From Owenia fusiformis (lineage: Eukaryota; Annelida; Polychaeta; Sabellida; Oweniidae), in contig CAIIXF020000004.1 of the NCBI GenBank assembly GCA_903813345.2, forward strand, positions 24,369,985-24,433,984: 64,000 nt of DNA. The letters are read 5' to 3'. The position numbers and the translations under genes were made by a program. The notes under the pieces are model-generated. The model ran no database searches. It was not told the origin of the DNA and worked only from the letters and a program-made list of their open reading frames with translations. Shown one piece after another: positions 21,813-35,600 of this stretch. Numbering within the stretch: position 1 is the first letter of the stretch; the number at the start of each line of letters is the position of its first letter.

Positions 21813-22642
21813 AAAGCTTTTTGCAAGGCCTGAGTGCGCCGCTAACATGCTAAATAGAAGAGTTAGCTGACGTTTGGGAGTCTGACTTACCTTCTAAAGG
21901 TTAGAACCCGAATCTTAATGAAACCATATCACCTTTGTTCCGTCAACCATGGAGCATTTGCCACAACATCCAAGAGGTAAATCATGGATCGAGAAAATGA
22001 ATGATTTCCTTGTAAGTTCCGGAAGTTTCAATACGAAAAATTACCGAACATATGTGAAAACCGAATATTTGTTCGTTGTTTTCACGATTTACAGGTTCGT
22101 TTGTTCTTCAATGTTTTGGTCTAAATTATAAAGCATCACCAACAGGTCTTACTCTATTAATCGACTAATACAGCAGACGGCTCATATTTCTACGTAGCAT
22201 TTCATTCAGACCAATAGTGGGAGTGTAAATCACGCAGTTTCGTTCGTTGCGTACTTCACTTGAAATTGGTAATTTTAAATATTGACTACTTCACTTAGCT
22301 TGGCGGATGTAGAACATTGCTTAATATTCTTTTAATTTTCACACCAGACATGCTTGGTTGACACGTCAACAAAGTAAAGTTCAAGGGTCAATGCGTTATT
22401 TCGTGATAACTACAACGCCTTCCCGGAAGTCAACATTGATGAAAAATGAAAAAGTCGGAAAAGTATTTACACTAATTTCTATCAAATGCTATGTTTATGC
22501 ATCATCATCGACGCAACAAAGGTGATATGGTTTCATTAAAATTCGGGTTCTAACCTTTAGAAGGTAAGTCAGACTCCCAAACGTCAGCTAACTCTTCTAT
22601 TTAGCATGTTAGCGGCGCACTCAGGCCTTGCAAAAAGCTTTA
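21812..22642. repeat. 133-bp inverted repeat with 565-bp spacer
   Basis: Arms 21812-21944 and 22510-22642 pair end to end with only a few mismatches. Both arms contain cctttagaag followed by gtaagtcag, reading outward. The spacer contains a CCAAT-type gaccaatag at 22210 and is the likely promoter area for the FYVE gene and possibly ICE1. Confidence 0.85.
21890..21960 (-). other. Probable 5' noncoding exon end of the FYVE gene
   Basis: A strong donor (cctttagaag then gtaagtcag on the minus strand, junction at 21890/21889) lies in the left inverted-repeat arm. The start-codon exon begins only four bases before its ATG, so a noncoding exon upstream is required. Reading back through this donor in the ATG frame meets a TGA with no intervening ATG, which agrees with translation starting at 20204. 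The upstream end and transcription start are not visible; the coordinate is nominal. Confidence 0.45.
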
Positions 22643-23622
22643 CCCTTGAGCCATAAGGACTACCCACTACAACTTAAACTGCATAGTAGCGACTTGCTAT
22701 CGAGGGTCATTTCATTCTGTTCCAACCCTAGTGTACAATGCACCTGTATCAGGCCCTGTCAAAACTGCGATAGTCCAACTCATCGGAGCTGGACGGGCAC
22801 CTCCGTCGAAAGTTGGGTATAATTTGGCATGCATCATGACAAAGGTAATTCTGAGCACGAGGTAATGTATTAGTAGCATACCTTCTGATCCTGATGCCCC
22901 TGATGTACATCACATGACTCATAGTCATGAGCACAGATCTAGAACAGTTTTGTTTTGCACTGCAGTACAATGGTGAAAAAAAAAGATTTTATAGACTGCA
23001 GCCAGAATGGCTTATTCTTCTTATTCTTTGCTATTCAACTTGTGTCTCAAAGCAATGATTTTGATCAAACGGTTCTAACGTTGCTGTAAAATCATAATAG
23101 AAGTTAAAAAGTTGCAAAATAAGTTGACCAAGAAATGAAAACTGAAATTTTCTAAATTCAATAAAATTGCGACCGCAAAAAAATATGGCAGGAAGTTTCC
23201 TCGGTGTTCGTTTCTCATCGGCTTTCACCAGGAAGATATTCATAAAAGTTTCTTTCATGTGTCTTGCTTGGTAGATTTTTCAATTGATCTAATGGAAATG
23301 CTGACTAAGAACTATAATTAAAAGCCGTCATAGAGGTTGTTTTAACACCTTGATTTCTAAACGCACAACCGCGCGTAAAATTGAGCGATCGTATATTTAT
23401 CGTAACATAGAAATTTTTAGAAAATAACGAAAACGTTCACTAAAATGGAATATATTGCTTTTAACATCAAGTTGTCTGATACATCTTGGTTTGGAATGTG
23501 TTAGTAGCTTTCATACACACATGTTAATACAGCTTAGCAGTACTAAGAAGCCTTGAACGAAATAGAAATAGGATTTTACACACATAATCTAAAATATAAG
23601 TCATCAATTATCGCCCACGAGG
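22643..23622. other. Upstream region of ICE1, no gene seen
   Basis: About 980 bp between the inverted repeat and the ICE1 start codon. Small ORFs on both strands show no domain. A transcription start and 5' UTR for ICE1 should lie here or in the inverted-repeat spacer, but I cannot place them. Confidence 0.5.
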
Positions 23623-26600
23623 ATGGCTGAGATTCCTAATTGTTCTAATTTTCCTGGTTTCTCCAGTAAGGTATGTGCTCGTGTGATTATTATTGATGGC
23701 TAACACTAAGATGCTATGTACAAAGTAAATGATAGCAACATAATCAAGTTTCAACCCAGATTTCTGATAGAGCCCATGGTCCGCCTAACCACAAACATTG
23801 CTCATAATAAACCTGGGATAAAACTAGGTGAAGAAAGAGCATGGGCAGGTTTGACATGGGAAATGACCCTTGCTTGAAATTAAAATAATTTCCACATGAT
23901 GATTTTTGAGAGCTCTATCAATTCATAAAAAACATGAGGCTTCTAGAGAACGTCATTTCAAGGTCGACTATGTATTCCTACCTTGTGAGGGCTATGAAAC
24001 TGCTAATGTACAAAATATTTTTAAACAAATGCATGACATATATGTAATTCGTGTGAAAGTCTGAATGGAATGCATTCGCTTTTTTTCTATGCTCATTTTT
24101 TTACCATATCAGCATTTTATAAAAAACATTTTTTTTAAATATCAACATAATGCATGATTTGCGTGACATTTTATCATACATGCAAAATTGATGCATGATT
24201 TCAGTTTTTCTGTCACCTTTAGATGTTAATATCACAATAGTGAAATAAAGTCAAGTTATTTATTTAAGATGTTTGAGAAATGGTAGATCCGTTGATATTT
24301 ATCCCAGATAAAATATTTCACATGTGACAGATGCTAGTTTCTATTTCAATTCCATTACTTTTCTCACAATATTTTTTAGATAATATTTAAATTGAATACT
24401 TAGTGATGCTTGGGCAAATTTATGAGTATTCTTCTTTTCTTCTTCCAATCTATTTTTGGGCATCCAGGATGGGACGAGACACGACCACGTAAAGTAAAGT
24501 GTATTCTTAGATCATTAGAATACATTTGGGAAGTGTATACCATAAAGGATACCTATGACATGCCAAATCAGGACCAACAACTTTGGTACATAGGGATTGC
24601 TCCACTTATTCTGAGAGCAAATTCCCAAGAGATTGGACAATATCAGGAAAATGTGACACCCCCATTTGTCTTAATAAAATGTGAAAGTTGAATGTGAAAA
24701 TGTGAAATTATCATGCTATATTTGTTACAGGAAATGGGAAAACCTGAGGAACAAGACCCCACACAGGACTACATCATGTTAAAACAAAAGATAATCCAGA
24801 CAGAGTAAGCAATCTCGTAGTTTAAACATGAGAATAGTTTGAATGGTGGGGGGAAAGGGGGTATTAGACATTGTTTCTTTTCACGTTAGATCATGGTTTT
24901 GGGCTATGGTTTTTTTTTTCTTGACTGGTATTCACTTACAGTTTGATTTTTCTTGCTAAGTTCCATTACAACTTTTGGTCCTTTCCCTTTGGCACTTGTG
25001 CTTATATATTCATAGAGAACATGAACGTACCCATATCTGGGGTTTCATTAACAGCAGGCAACAGGTGATTTTCACCGGTTTTCACAAAATCGCCTGTTGT
25101 TTTCATGAACTTTTCCATGTTAAATTTATGATTTTCATTAATTTCGCCTGTTGTTTTCATTTATTTTGCCTATTGTGAGAGATTCTAGTGAAACTCCTGC
25201 ATTTTTAAACACTTTGGTTCATTTTCGTTTTATACTCAGCTGTGATAGGTTATGTATTTGTATTAGTAGAATGATTTTGATTGTTTCTCAACTAATATGA
25301 TAAAAGATAGAGATGACCTGATAGCCTTTAATATCTTAAGAAGTTACTTATTTCAAAATTGAAATCCCTGTTAGTTTAATTTCTTTGTAACAAAGCATTT
25401 TGACAAAAACGATGGATTTTTGAGATGTTATACAGGCACAAAATCCTTTGCTACAAAACTTTTTGCGTCCATCAACATTGGCCACACAAATTAAAACTGC
25501 TATTCGAATTGAGTCATTTCCACATTCATTTTATGCATATCCATAATGCCTATTTGACCTATCACCGCCATTTGCCAAGTTTGCCCGGTTTCCGAGAAAT
25601 TGCTGATTTTGACGTCAAAAAGTCAAATTTTCTGTCATAATGCTTCTTAACGTAGCAATTTAATACATCTGTGTAACAGGTACCATTAATTGATTTTTGA
25701 TTTCTTTATACAGCATGTTGATTAAGAAGTACAGCTCTAAGTGCCAGGATTACGAAGCAGCTTCTAAGAAACTTGAAGATACGAGTAAGAAGTTTGACAA
25801 AACACAACGGTAAGTAGCAGCTGTGTGTAATTAAAATGTGTAAAATAGATTGAACTGAACAAAAATTGAAACAAAAAGATCTAAAGTCCTGTTTTCATTT
25901 TTCTACTGAAACCTTACTTAATAAATTCTCTGCTGAAACCTTACTTAAAGTTGTTTTTGTTGTGTTGTTATTATATATTCTTATATTTCATTTTTTACAT
26001 TATCATTCTACAAATTATGTTGTTCTATTTCAGCGACCTTGAATCAGTGGAGACACAATTGAAGGCTTGTCTTCAAGAAATAGAACCAATTAAAAAGGTA
26101 ACTTCCCTCTCAGAACATACGAGTATGTACAAGGTGGGCCGAAAAAGTCAATTTTTAATTTGCTGTCACTTGGTAAAGCTATGGCAAAATGAGAAATAGG
26201 AACATTTTTGAGATCACCTTGCATGTTTTACTATGCTGTACCAAAGTTGCTCAAATTTAATTTTTGCCTTATTGTTCTCAATTACTATGTCAATTTGAAT
26301 CTCAGACAAAAAAGGTGAAAATAATTTCAAAATCATTTCTTGGATATTTGGAAACAAAACCTCATATTTTGAAATAGTTTAGAGTATACATGTACTTCTA
26401 ATGCCTATGCCTGCCTATTCACTTAATTCACTACTGATTTCATTTTGCTGTATTCTCAATTTAAAACGTGACACCTATGAATTTGTTTCAAATCATCAAA
26501 ACGTTTTTTATTCCAGTCAAAGATGAAGCTTGAAAAACAGCGGGATTTTCAGAATACATTGATACAAGACCTCCAGGAAAAACTGAACAGTTCAGAGGTA

Positions 26601-29600
26601 TGTACTTACTGTAGTATAATTCTCTCTTTTCACTAGAATTTCTCACAACAGGGTAATTAAATGAAAACAACAGGCATAATTAATGGAAATCGTGAATTTA
26701 ACATGGAAAAGTCCCTAGAAACAACAGGCGATTTTGTTAAAACATCCGGTGAAAATCGCCTGTTGCCTGCTGCTAATGAAACCCCTGTAGAAATAGTTTT
26801 ATTTTGTCATCTGTGAACCATATATGAAAATGTACGCCATGAAACGTGATATTTGTAGGCACTGTGCAAGATGTATGAAAGTGTACGCCATGAAGCAGAG
26901 AAATCTAGCCAGAAAGTTACACAAGAGATTCAAAGCAAGGAGTCAACAGTTCAAGAACTTCAGCAGCAGAATAAGAAAAATAACAGCAAGATTCACAAAC
27001 TTGAAAGTAAGTTGGTTTTAATTGGTAATGTTTCCTCAATTGTAATCCAAAATGAAAGTTACAGTCATTTTGAGTTGTATTAAATATTTGTGTGGTTGAT
27101 ATAAACTGTCACTGCCAGAAGTAGTGACATATTGTTATAGTGTCCAACTATTTTATGGGCAGTGTTTGGTGGTTAGTGTTCGGTGTTTGGCATCTGTAAC
27201 AAATGAGAGGTGGTGACATTTTGCTTGCTAATACCTTGTGTTTTCATGTAGTTAAAGAGAATAATAATAATTTGTTTGTCTTTTTTTATTCCCTGAACAC
27301 ATTCTCACCTTTGTATGGAGCATAAACATAGGATGTAATCCACATAAATAACTTATATCTTTTGAAAAAAGGTTTTATTTATACTTGACCTTTGAGGAAA
27401 ACATCATCTCACTCATGTTTTGAAAAACAAGTCTGTGTGTAATTGTCATGTCACATGAAATGATAGAGAATAGTTGAATTTGTGAGGAATAAGATAGTAA
27501 GGCATATAGTGTACTCTCTAAGTTGTATAGAAATACAAGAAAATCATGCATTTCATTCAAAGGACGATTCTCGGTTTGGAGAACAGCCTCCTGGGCTAAA
27601 AAAATTTTCATGAAAAATATAGAAATATTACCCAAATTAAACTAAGAATATTCAAAAGAGGACATTTAAATCTACAAGATGTAAAAATAACAAATTGGTC
27701 TGAAGCAGGGATAATGCTCAAATAGACCGATTCAATAAAATACAAGTCTCGATTTGGGGAAAGAAGTTCATCAGTGTACTGCGCTAATATTTTTTTGCGA
27801 AAAATCTAGAAATATTACCCAAATTAAATTATGACTATTCAAAAGAAGACATTCAAATCTATATTATGTAAAAAAATCAAATTTGTCCGAAGCAGGGATA
27901 ATACTCATTTAGATTGATGAACTTCGTTCTCCAAACCGAGAATCGTCCTTTAAGAGAGAAATGAGAGGAATCAGCAAGGAATAAAGTAAACAAGCATGTA
28001 GTCAACACTCTAAATTGTATAGAAATAAAAGAAAATCATGCCTTTCATTCATTTAGAAGGATAAAATATGGGGATAAGCATGAACAGAAAATATACCTCT
28101 AGATATTGTGAATTAGAAGTATATCTTTCTAGGTAGATAGATATGTCACGATGCACTTGGCCTTTTTATTATAATGTCACCTTCATCGGCTAAAGAATAT
28201 GAATATTTATTTATGTTGTTTTTATTTCGAAATATACTTTTAATCAAATTCTCCCACAGAAAGATGTAGGAGTTCTTTTACAGTTTGTACAGTAATCATT
28301 TTATTAAACTGTATATCACCTTCAAATTAACTTTTACCTCTTTGACTAGTTCATCTTTCTTAAAAGACAGCATCATATACATATAGCCATCACTTCTTGG
28401 CACATTTTTGTGAAAAGTCTGACAATGATCATGTCTCATGTCATGTATAATATACATCGATCGACTCCAGCCAATTTAATGCAAATATCTAGACTGTAAA
28501 GTTGTTTTGTTTGCATTTCATGTTTTTAAAGAATCAAATAGTAAAATTATAAACGGTCAATCGTGTTTCGGAAGTGGTCTCACTTAGAAAAATTATTTGC
28601 TTCAATGAACATGGTATTTTATCGCCTATTTGTAACCATGTTGAGCGATGCTCACCATGGAGCGTTAAATACTCCATTGCAATAATTATTTCAAAAATGT
28701 GATTGAATAACGATCTAATACCAAACTGATATGATTCATCAGTTTGTCTTATGAAATCAGCAAAACACTTCATTCATAAACACATATGAGTCCCACTTGA
28801 ACATTAACTCTAAAATACATTGACTTTATTCAAGGGTCGTTCGAAAAGTCTTGCTCGACAGATTGGACCATTATTCTCACAATTAGACATATTTGTGCAA
28901 AATTTTTTGAACAACCCTTGTATCAAATTGATAAGGCTAAACACATTTTGTTTTATCTTGTTCAAAAAGCACTTGTGAAAAACTGATAATTGTTTGACAT
29001 TTTGCATTGTATAAACTCAAGTTATCAATGGTCATTGACAATACATGAACAGTAATACCTGTATATTCAAACACCTCTCTAGTCTCAACACTTCTCAAAG
29101 TAAACACTAATTCAGTCCCATTTCTTCTGCCAAACTGCAGCCATAGACTTCCATGTTAAAAATGAAACTAGAACATCTGCAAATCCAAATATACTGTCAA
29201 CCCCAATGACATTTGGATTAGACAGGTTTTACTGTACTCTGTGTACATTACAAGGCTTTGCCAATTGCCATAAGTAGTTATTTGCCACCAGATTTCAAAG
29301 AATAACTACATGTACCTTCCAATCAATGATTATTGATTTGTATGACTGGTCTTTGAATTGTAGTCTATTAAATTCTGAACAATGTTCAATTTTTGATAAA
29401 TTAACATAGAGATTTTTTACATTTTTTTACCTCCTTATATATGGTAGGCCATTTACGAATAGAAGTAAATGACTACATGGCCTGAGGTATCTCCAATGGC
29501 AACAAGCAAAAAATGTTAGTTTGAAGGTCCCTATTATCACCTAATTATCTTGACACTAGAGCAATTGACCTATACACATCTATTTACCAATAGTTTTACA

Positions 29601-32600
29601 GTTCGATATGTAGTTCATTGGTCAGATCATATACATTAGACGAAAAATGGCTGATGCAATTCTTGGGGATCGATGTTGGGAGGCTTATTTTTTGGTTTCA
29701 CACACCCTTCCCATAGCTGATATTATATAGCTTATATAGCCATAAATCTTTTTACATGCTCCCTTAAAAATATCAAAGAATGAATCATCATTTTTCAATT
29801 TTCTGAAATTTAGTTTCATGTTTTGATGGTTTTGGTTTCTTTTGCTTTTGAAATCCCCCTGACAGCTTTTCTTCACGTCTTTGTCGAATTACTGAAATGG
29901 CCAAGCCAATCGTAAATATAACCAATAATACACCATTGATTGCAACGATAATCATTCCCTCGAATAAGTAGCTTGGAATTTCGTAAATGTTGATGTGAAC
30001 TTCCTTGACGAAAGTGCCATTTGTGGCGATGCATGTATAAACGCCTGTGTGTTTTAAATCAGCATTTTTAATCATTAAGGTTCCGTTTGTTTGATGTACG
30101 GCTCCCGTTGTGTTACTACGAACGTTAGTGCCATTCGGGTTAATCCAGTCTATCTTATGCGGGGGTATAGCCAATGCTGGGTTAAGAATACATTGGATTT
30201 CAATCTGCTCTCCTACGTTTGCTTTAAGCATCCCACATGATGTCGTTATGTTGACATTATCGGGAAACTCGTCACTTTTACCCTCCATGCAGTGCACACG
30301 ACCTTGAACTTCAGAGGTGAATGCCATGAGCAACCCCATAAATGTTACAAGATGTTTATAAGCCATTTTTCTTTGAGTTGATATGTATTTGTATCGATTT
30401 TGTTTCTATTTTATTCTTTAAGTTTCATATCTCATGATGTATTCTGTAAAGTTGACGTCTGATCTTTCACAGCATTTTCTGAAAAAATTAAACTCATGAC
30501 TGTTTGAACATGAAAATTTAGTCAATGTCTATAAGTTTAATGCAAACAAGTGGACAGAAGATTTGTAAACCTAATGATTTAGCTTGAAACTAGCGGATAA
30601 TAACACCAAGTGCCTGTCATGTTAGTCTTTAATAATCTCTGTTAATATCCATGAAATCTTACAAAGACAATTCTCCAAACCTGGCTCCATACATAATGTC
30701 AGATGTTATGAAGAATATAAAGCTAAGAATCAGATGGTGAAAACTACCTATTTTAACTTCTTATATCTATAGTTTAGCCCCTAGATAAAAAATACTGACC
30801 CCCATCTCTTCTTGTAGATACTAAATAGATTATGAATTAAAAAACTTCAGATTTAACTCTAATTGAGGTCCCTTCATAGAAATCCCATCCCACCAGATCT
30901 TCTTGGAGATATCAAATAACTGCATCTTTTCTGATATATAAATGAAAATTCAGATTTAAAAACCTGTCTGCTTTCTGTATCTTTGATTGAGGCCCCTGGA
31001 TAGAAATACCAAACCCCACCTCTTCTTATAGATACCAAATAAATGCATCTTTTTGACAACATAAAATTTAGATAAATTTCACTTACCTGTTTTAGTATAC
31101 CTGTTTATACAATTCTTTGCCATTAAATGAGTCCCCAGATATGTTGTGTGCACTTAAATTATGAGGAACCGATTTCTTTTGAGAAAAATGTCACCATGAC
31201 CATGTGTTTAAGTGAAATATAGAGCCTATTAAAATAATACAAAAAGTAAAATCTGTGTGAATAGTATTTGAAATGTTTAGAAATTCTAGGAGGCAGTTTA
31301 ATTATTTAAACGTAAGGGAGGAATATTTATGAAATAAGCATGATTTGGGGAAATTTTAAGCAAGGGATATCTATCATTGTTGATGTACACACTTTGGACT
31401 TTTTATTGCAAACATGCTAGTAAGGTCACATTTGTATGCTAACTACTGTATTTGTAATCTACTTTTATAATCAATTTATCTTATTCAGAGTTTTGTCTAT
31501 CATTGTCTGTTGACGGTCTTTAAAATTGTGAAATAAACTAGAAGATTTATCCACCCCCCCCCCCCCCCCCCCTCTTTTAATATACAGTAGAACCTGTGTA
31601 AGTGGAACACCCTTAGAACCATAAAAAGTGTTTCTACTGGCATGGAGATTGAAAAATTGGGGTTTCTTTTAGACAAATTGGTTACAATTTTTGAGCGCAT
31701 ATTTTGAAAAATGAAGCCCGTAATTTAAAAAAACCTAATCTTTTGTAAATCAGGGTATATCTGGAATATTCAAAATAATGTTATTGGTTCTTTGATAACT
31801 CCCTAGTCCACTATCAAATAATTTACTTTAAGAGCCATATAATCTTTGTGAGGGTGGGGTTTAACCTTACATGTATCTTGGTATACTTGACATTGAGTAA
31901 AGAACTGATAAATTGTTTAATCTTATATAAATATCAGGTGAAATAAAACAGGTGATGTACTATTAGAAAGATGGCATACACGTTTTTTGAGATCTGTTTA
32001 TATTTTCTATTGAGGCAAACATGTGCTGCCATCTTTATATCAAACTAGTAAAATAAACCTTGTTTTTGGATATCTGTTCCACTTCTCTCTTCAAATAAGA
32101 AAAATTCATTACATGTATTACATGTTTAAAGGGACGGGCAACAATTTGATACAAGTTTTTGAGTCGCTAATCTGTGACATGTATGTGTACATTGTATTTA
32201 ATTTTTAATCTGTGATATTTTATTATTAATTAGTGAGATGTCTGTATCACTTCATTAATATGTGACATGTCTTATGCATCATATTGTAAATTTGAGTGTC
32301 ACACTGTTAATGTGTGACACATATATGCGTCGCATTGTTAATCTGTAACATGATACTCTCCACTCCAGGTGAACTCCAAAAAGTGAAGGCAGATCTTGTT
32401 GAACAGAAAAAGCTTTTACACCAATCTAACCTGGAAAACAAAAGGCTAGAGGCCCAGGTCAAGAAAATGAAAGGTAAAAATAGCGAAAATGAAAGGTAAA
32501 AATAGCGAAAACGAAAGGTAAAAATAGCCTACTTTCAAAGCTTCAAATGAATAAAGTGACCGGGTGACTGTATAATGCTAGTATGTGGCAATTTTTACAC

Positions 32601-35600
32601 AAAGTATTCTTGCTATAATGGAATTCCAGAGTTAATATTAAGTATTTTATTCATTAGATAAATTCACCAAACATAATATTGTCCATCATTTGAGGGTAGT
32701 ATATTTTAATACAAAAAGGAAGGGTGGGAAAAATGGTAGGGTGGCTGGTTGGAATATAGGGTAGGGTAAAATTTTCTACTTTAAATAACTATGTAATAAC
32801 TTTTTAGTTGAATTCATTATTTGCAGATAAAGCAACAAATCATTGCTTCTCACCTCAGAGACCAAGTCCAAGGAAATTGTCACCAAGGAAACAGCAGAAG
32901 CTGTCACCGAAGAGACAGAGTCTATCACCAAGGAAACATCAGAAAAAGGTTCCATATCATCAGGGTGCAGATTTGATGTCATTGCAACCAAAACAGAGGA
33001 ATTGTACGGAGCCAGAAGATCAAAGTGAGAACAAACACATGTATAACCTTTTAGATATAAGCCTCCAAAATGGAACTTTATTCGTGACAGAAATATCTGT
33101 CATTCTAGGTATTCTGGAGATTAACAAGTCAATATGCATGACTGTCTACAGTAAATAACACACTACCCTACCACGTGACCACATTTAAAAATGATACAGG
33201 GTACGGTTAAGTTGCAAATGGAGCGGGTATTCTCTATCTTTGTCTATTGGGCTTTTCTGGTAATAATACGTTGCAAACTGCTCGATGAATCTATACAATG
33301 TATAGTAGAACACTTAGAATATATGTAAAATCTAGTATACATTCAGAACTATGGAAATAAACAAACGTCCTCCATTTGCAACTTCCCTGTAGCCTGTACT
33401 TCTTTTAAAGGAATACAGGATACAGTATGGGGGTAAAGTAGTGTGAAATAAGTAAATGAAGTTTGTCAATTTGGTGCAAGTTTTATTTCCCAAATTTTAA
33501 GTGTGTACAAGAGTTTTTCCGAAACTTGAATGAAGCAAGTGTATTTTCAAAATCTCAGCTTGGCGCAGTCCTGACTTTCTTCAATACTGGTGATATTTGT
33601 ATGAAAGTCAAGGTTTAAAATGCAAGTTACTTGTATGCAAAATCGTAAAATGAGCTAAAATACAAGTATGATACAATGTATTTTATACTATAACCAACAA
33701 TCTGCCATGAACTTACAATGGAACATTCCTGGAACAACCAATTACAACCAATGAAAATAATCAAATGTTATTCTCTCCTCTCTTTTTCTCATACGAATAA
33801 TCATCAATCACTTTTGAAAATACACAGAAGTTTTTTATATTTTAGTGCACTCAGACATTGATGATGCAGCTAGTACAGTTAGCGATTACAATGATGACAT
33901 AGAGAGGGTCTTCAGACATTATGGGACTGCTCTGCTTGGCAACCTAGCTGCAGTATCTCCCCTACCTGAGGTAAGAAAGTCTTCCCACAATTATGTTGCA
34001 AATTCAGGTATATGATTGGCCAGTTTCAGTCATGTGACTATCCTGTCCCCTGGGTAGGAAATCCCAGATTTTAAGATGTTTTCACAACTCATAAGAAGGT
34101 TCTATATTATCTAGTTGAATCAGTTTGCCAGAGTGTCCAAAAATTTCCTATGATTAAAATTGGCTTCTTTATTCTTGATGAAAATTCAATTTTCAACTGG
34201 CTGCTGAAATAAACTTTCAACTAGGTCCAAATATATTTTTATCTTTGTTCAAAAAAATGTTTTCAACATTGTGCAAATAGGTTTTCAATTTAGTCAAAAT
34301 GGAGTTACATATGGTTCAACGATTGGCTGTCAACATATCAATTGAACTTGTGTCAATCCGCCTTATATTATCAAGAAAAATATGTAATTCTATTCTGTGC
34401 CTATGCAGATGAAACATAGGATTAGTATTATTATAAAAAGTAAACTTAAGAGTATGATTTTGATATGAATTTATTTCTAAATAAATTATTTAATTTTAAG
34501 GCTACAAAACTGTGTTGCAATGTAAACTTTAGAGAGCTTTAGAAATGCTAGCTTGTAAGTTGAAAATGATGACCTAAGACCATTGTATTTCAGAAAAATT
34601 AAAGTCTATAACTTAGATTCGAATCTGATACAAATGGGTCTGATAATTTCTAGATATGCCCCAACTTTATTCACGAATGGACACTAAAATCTGAAAACAC
34701 TGACTCTGTATTTTGCATATTTTATTTTTCCACTAAACTTAGGTCTCCGTTTTGACTTTGTGTTTCCCATTTTTCAATTGAATAAAGTCACATCTGAATT
34801 CCAATGTTCGAGAATCTGCTTCATCAGTTACTTTTTAAGTAATATGTAGATTCAAATAGGAAAATATAAAAACACAATATGGTCCAATAAATATTTAGTA
34901 GTTTTCTTGTATCCCATGTTGCATACACCATTTTATATTCACCCTGGAATAGCCTGACAACGGTAAAGTCAGATACCGTTGTCGCAAATGGCGGACAGGC
35001 TATTCCGGTGTGATATTGTTTTACATTGAATGAATTCTCCCCTCAAACAATAGCCTAAACATACTGTTTTTAACTATAGAGTGAATTGTATAATAAAATA
35101 AATTGTTTTCATTTTAGTCTTTAAACGAAATCATGTTTACTATCAATATTCAAGTGACACTTTATGGAACAGAAAATATTTAATCTGGTCATGATGACCT
35201 TAATAGAAAATGTCACGGTGTTCAAGTTCTTAGAAGGATATTGTCACGTGTCAGACTCTCTCCTGTACCTGTATGTTTAAGTTTAAATTTCAAAAAATAT
35301 GTCATGACATTCAAAATGAGTTCAAGACTTTATTTTTGGCAAGTATCTGTAAAGCTGATATAATAGAGTTTAGGCGATAGAATACAACAAATAAGCAAAC
35401 AAACAAACAAGCAAACAAACAAGCAAACAAACAAGTGGTCTGGTCAATTTTTATGTCACCACATTTTATCGATGGTGTTCGGTGATTGGGTTTTTTTGCT
35501 CCATGATCATTAAATTAACATTAAAATAACTCCCTCATTTTTGGCATTTTCTGTACAATTTACAATATGACTGCATGCTTGTTTGTTGATCCTTGTTGAT

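Noticed and set aside
24410-24691. 93-aa plus-strand ORF in ICE1 intron 1
   Set aside because: No recognisable domain, no splice-consistent join to the neighbouring ICE1 exons, and it is preceded by AT-rich intron sequence.
29685-29876. 63-aa minus ORF overlapping the Ig-protein 3' end
   Set aside because: A shifted frame of the same region with no domain; the 192-aa frame has all expected features.
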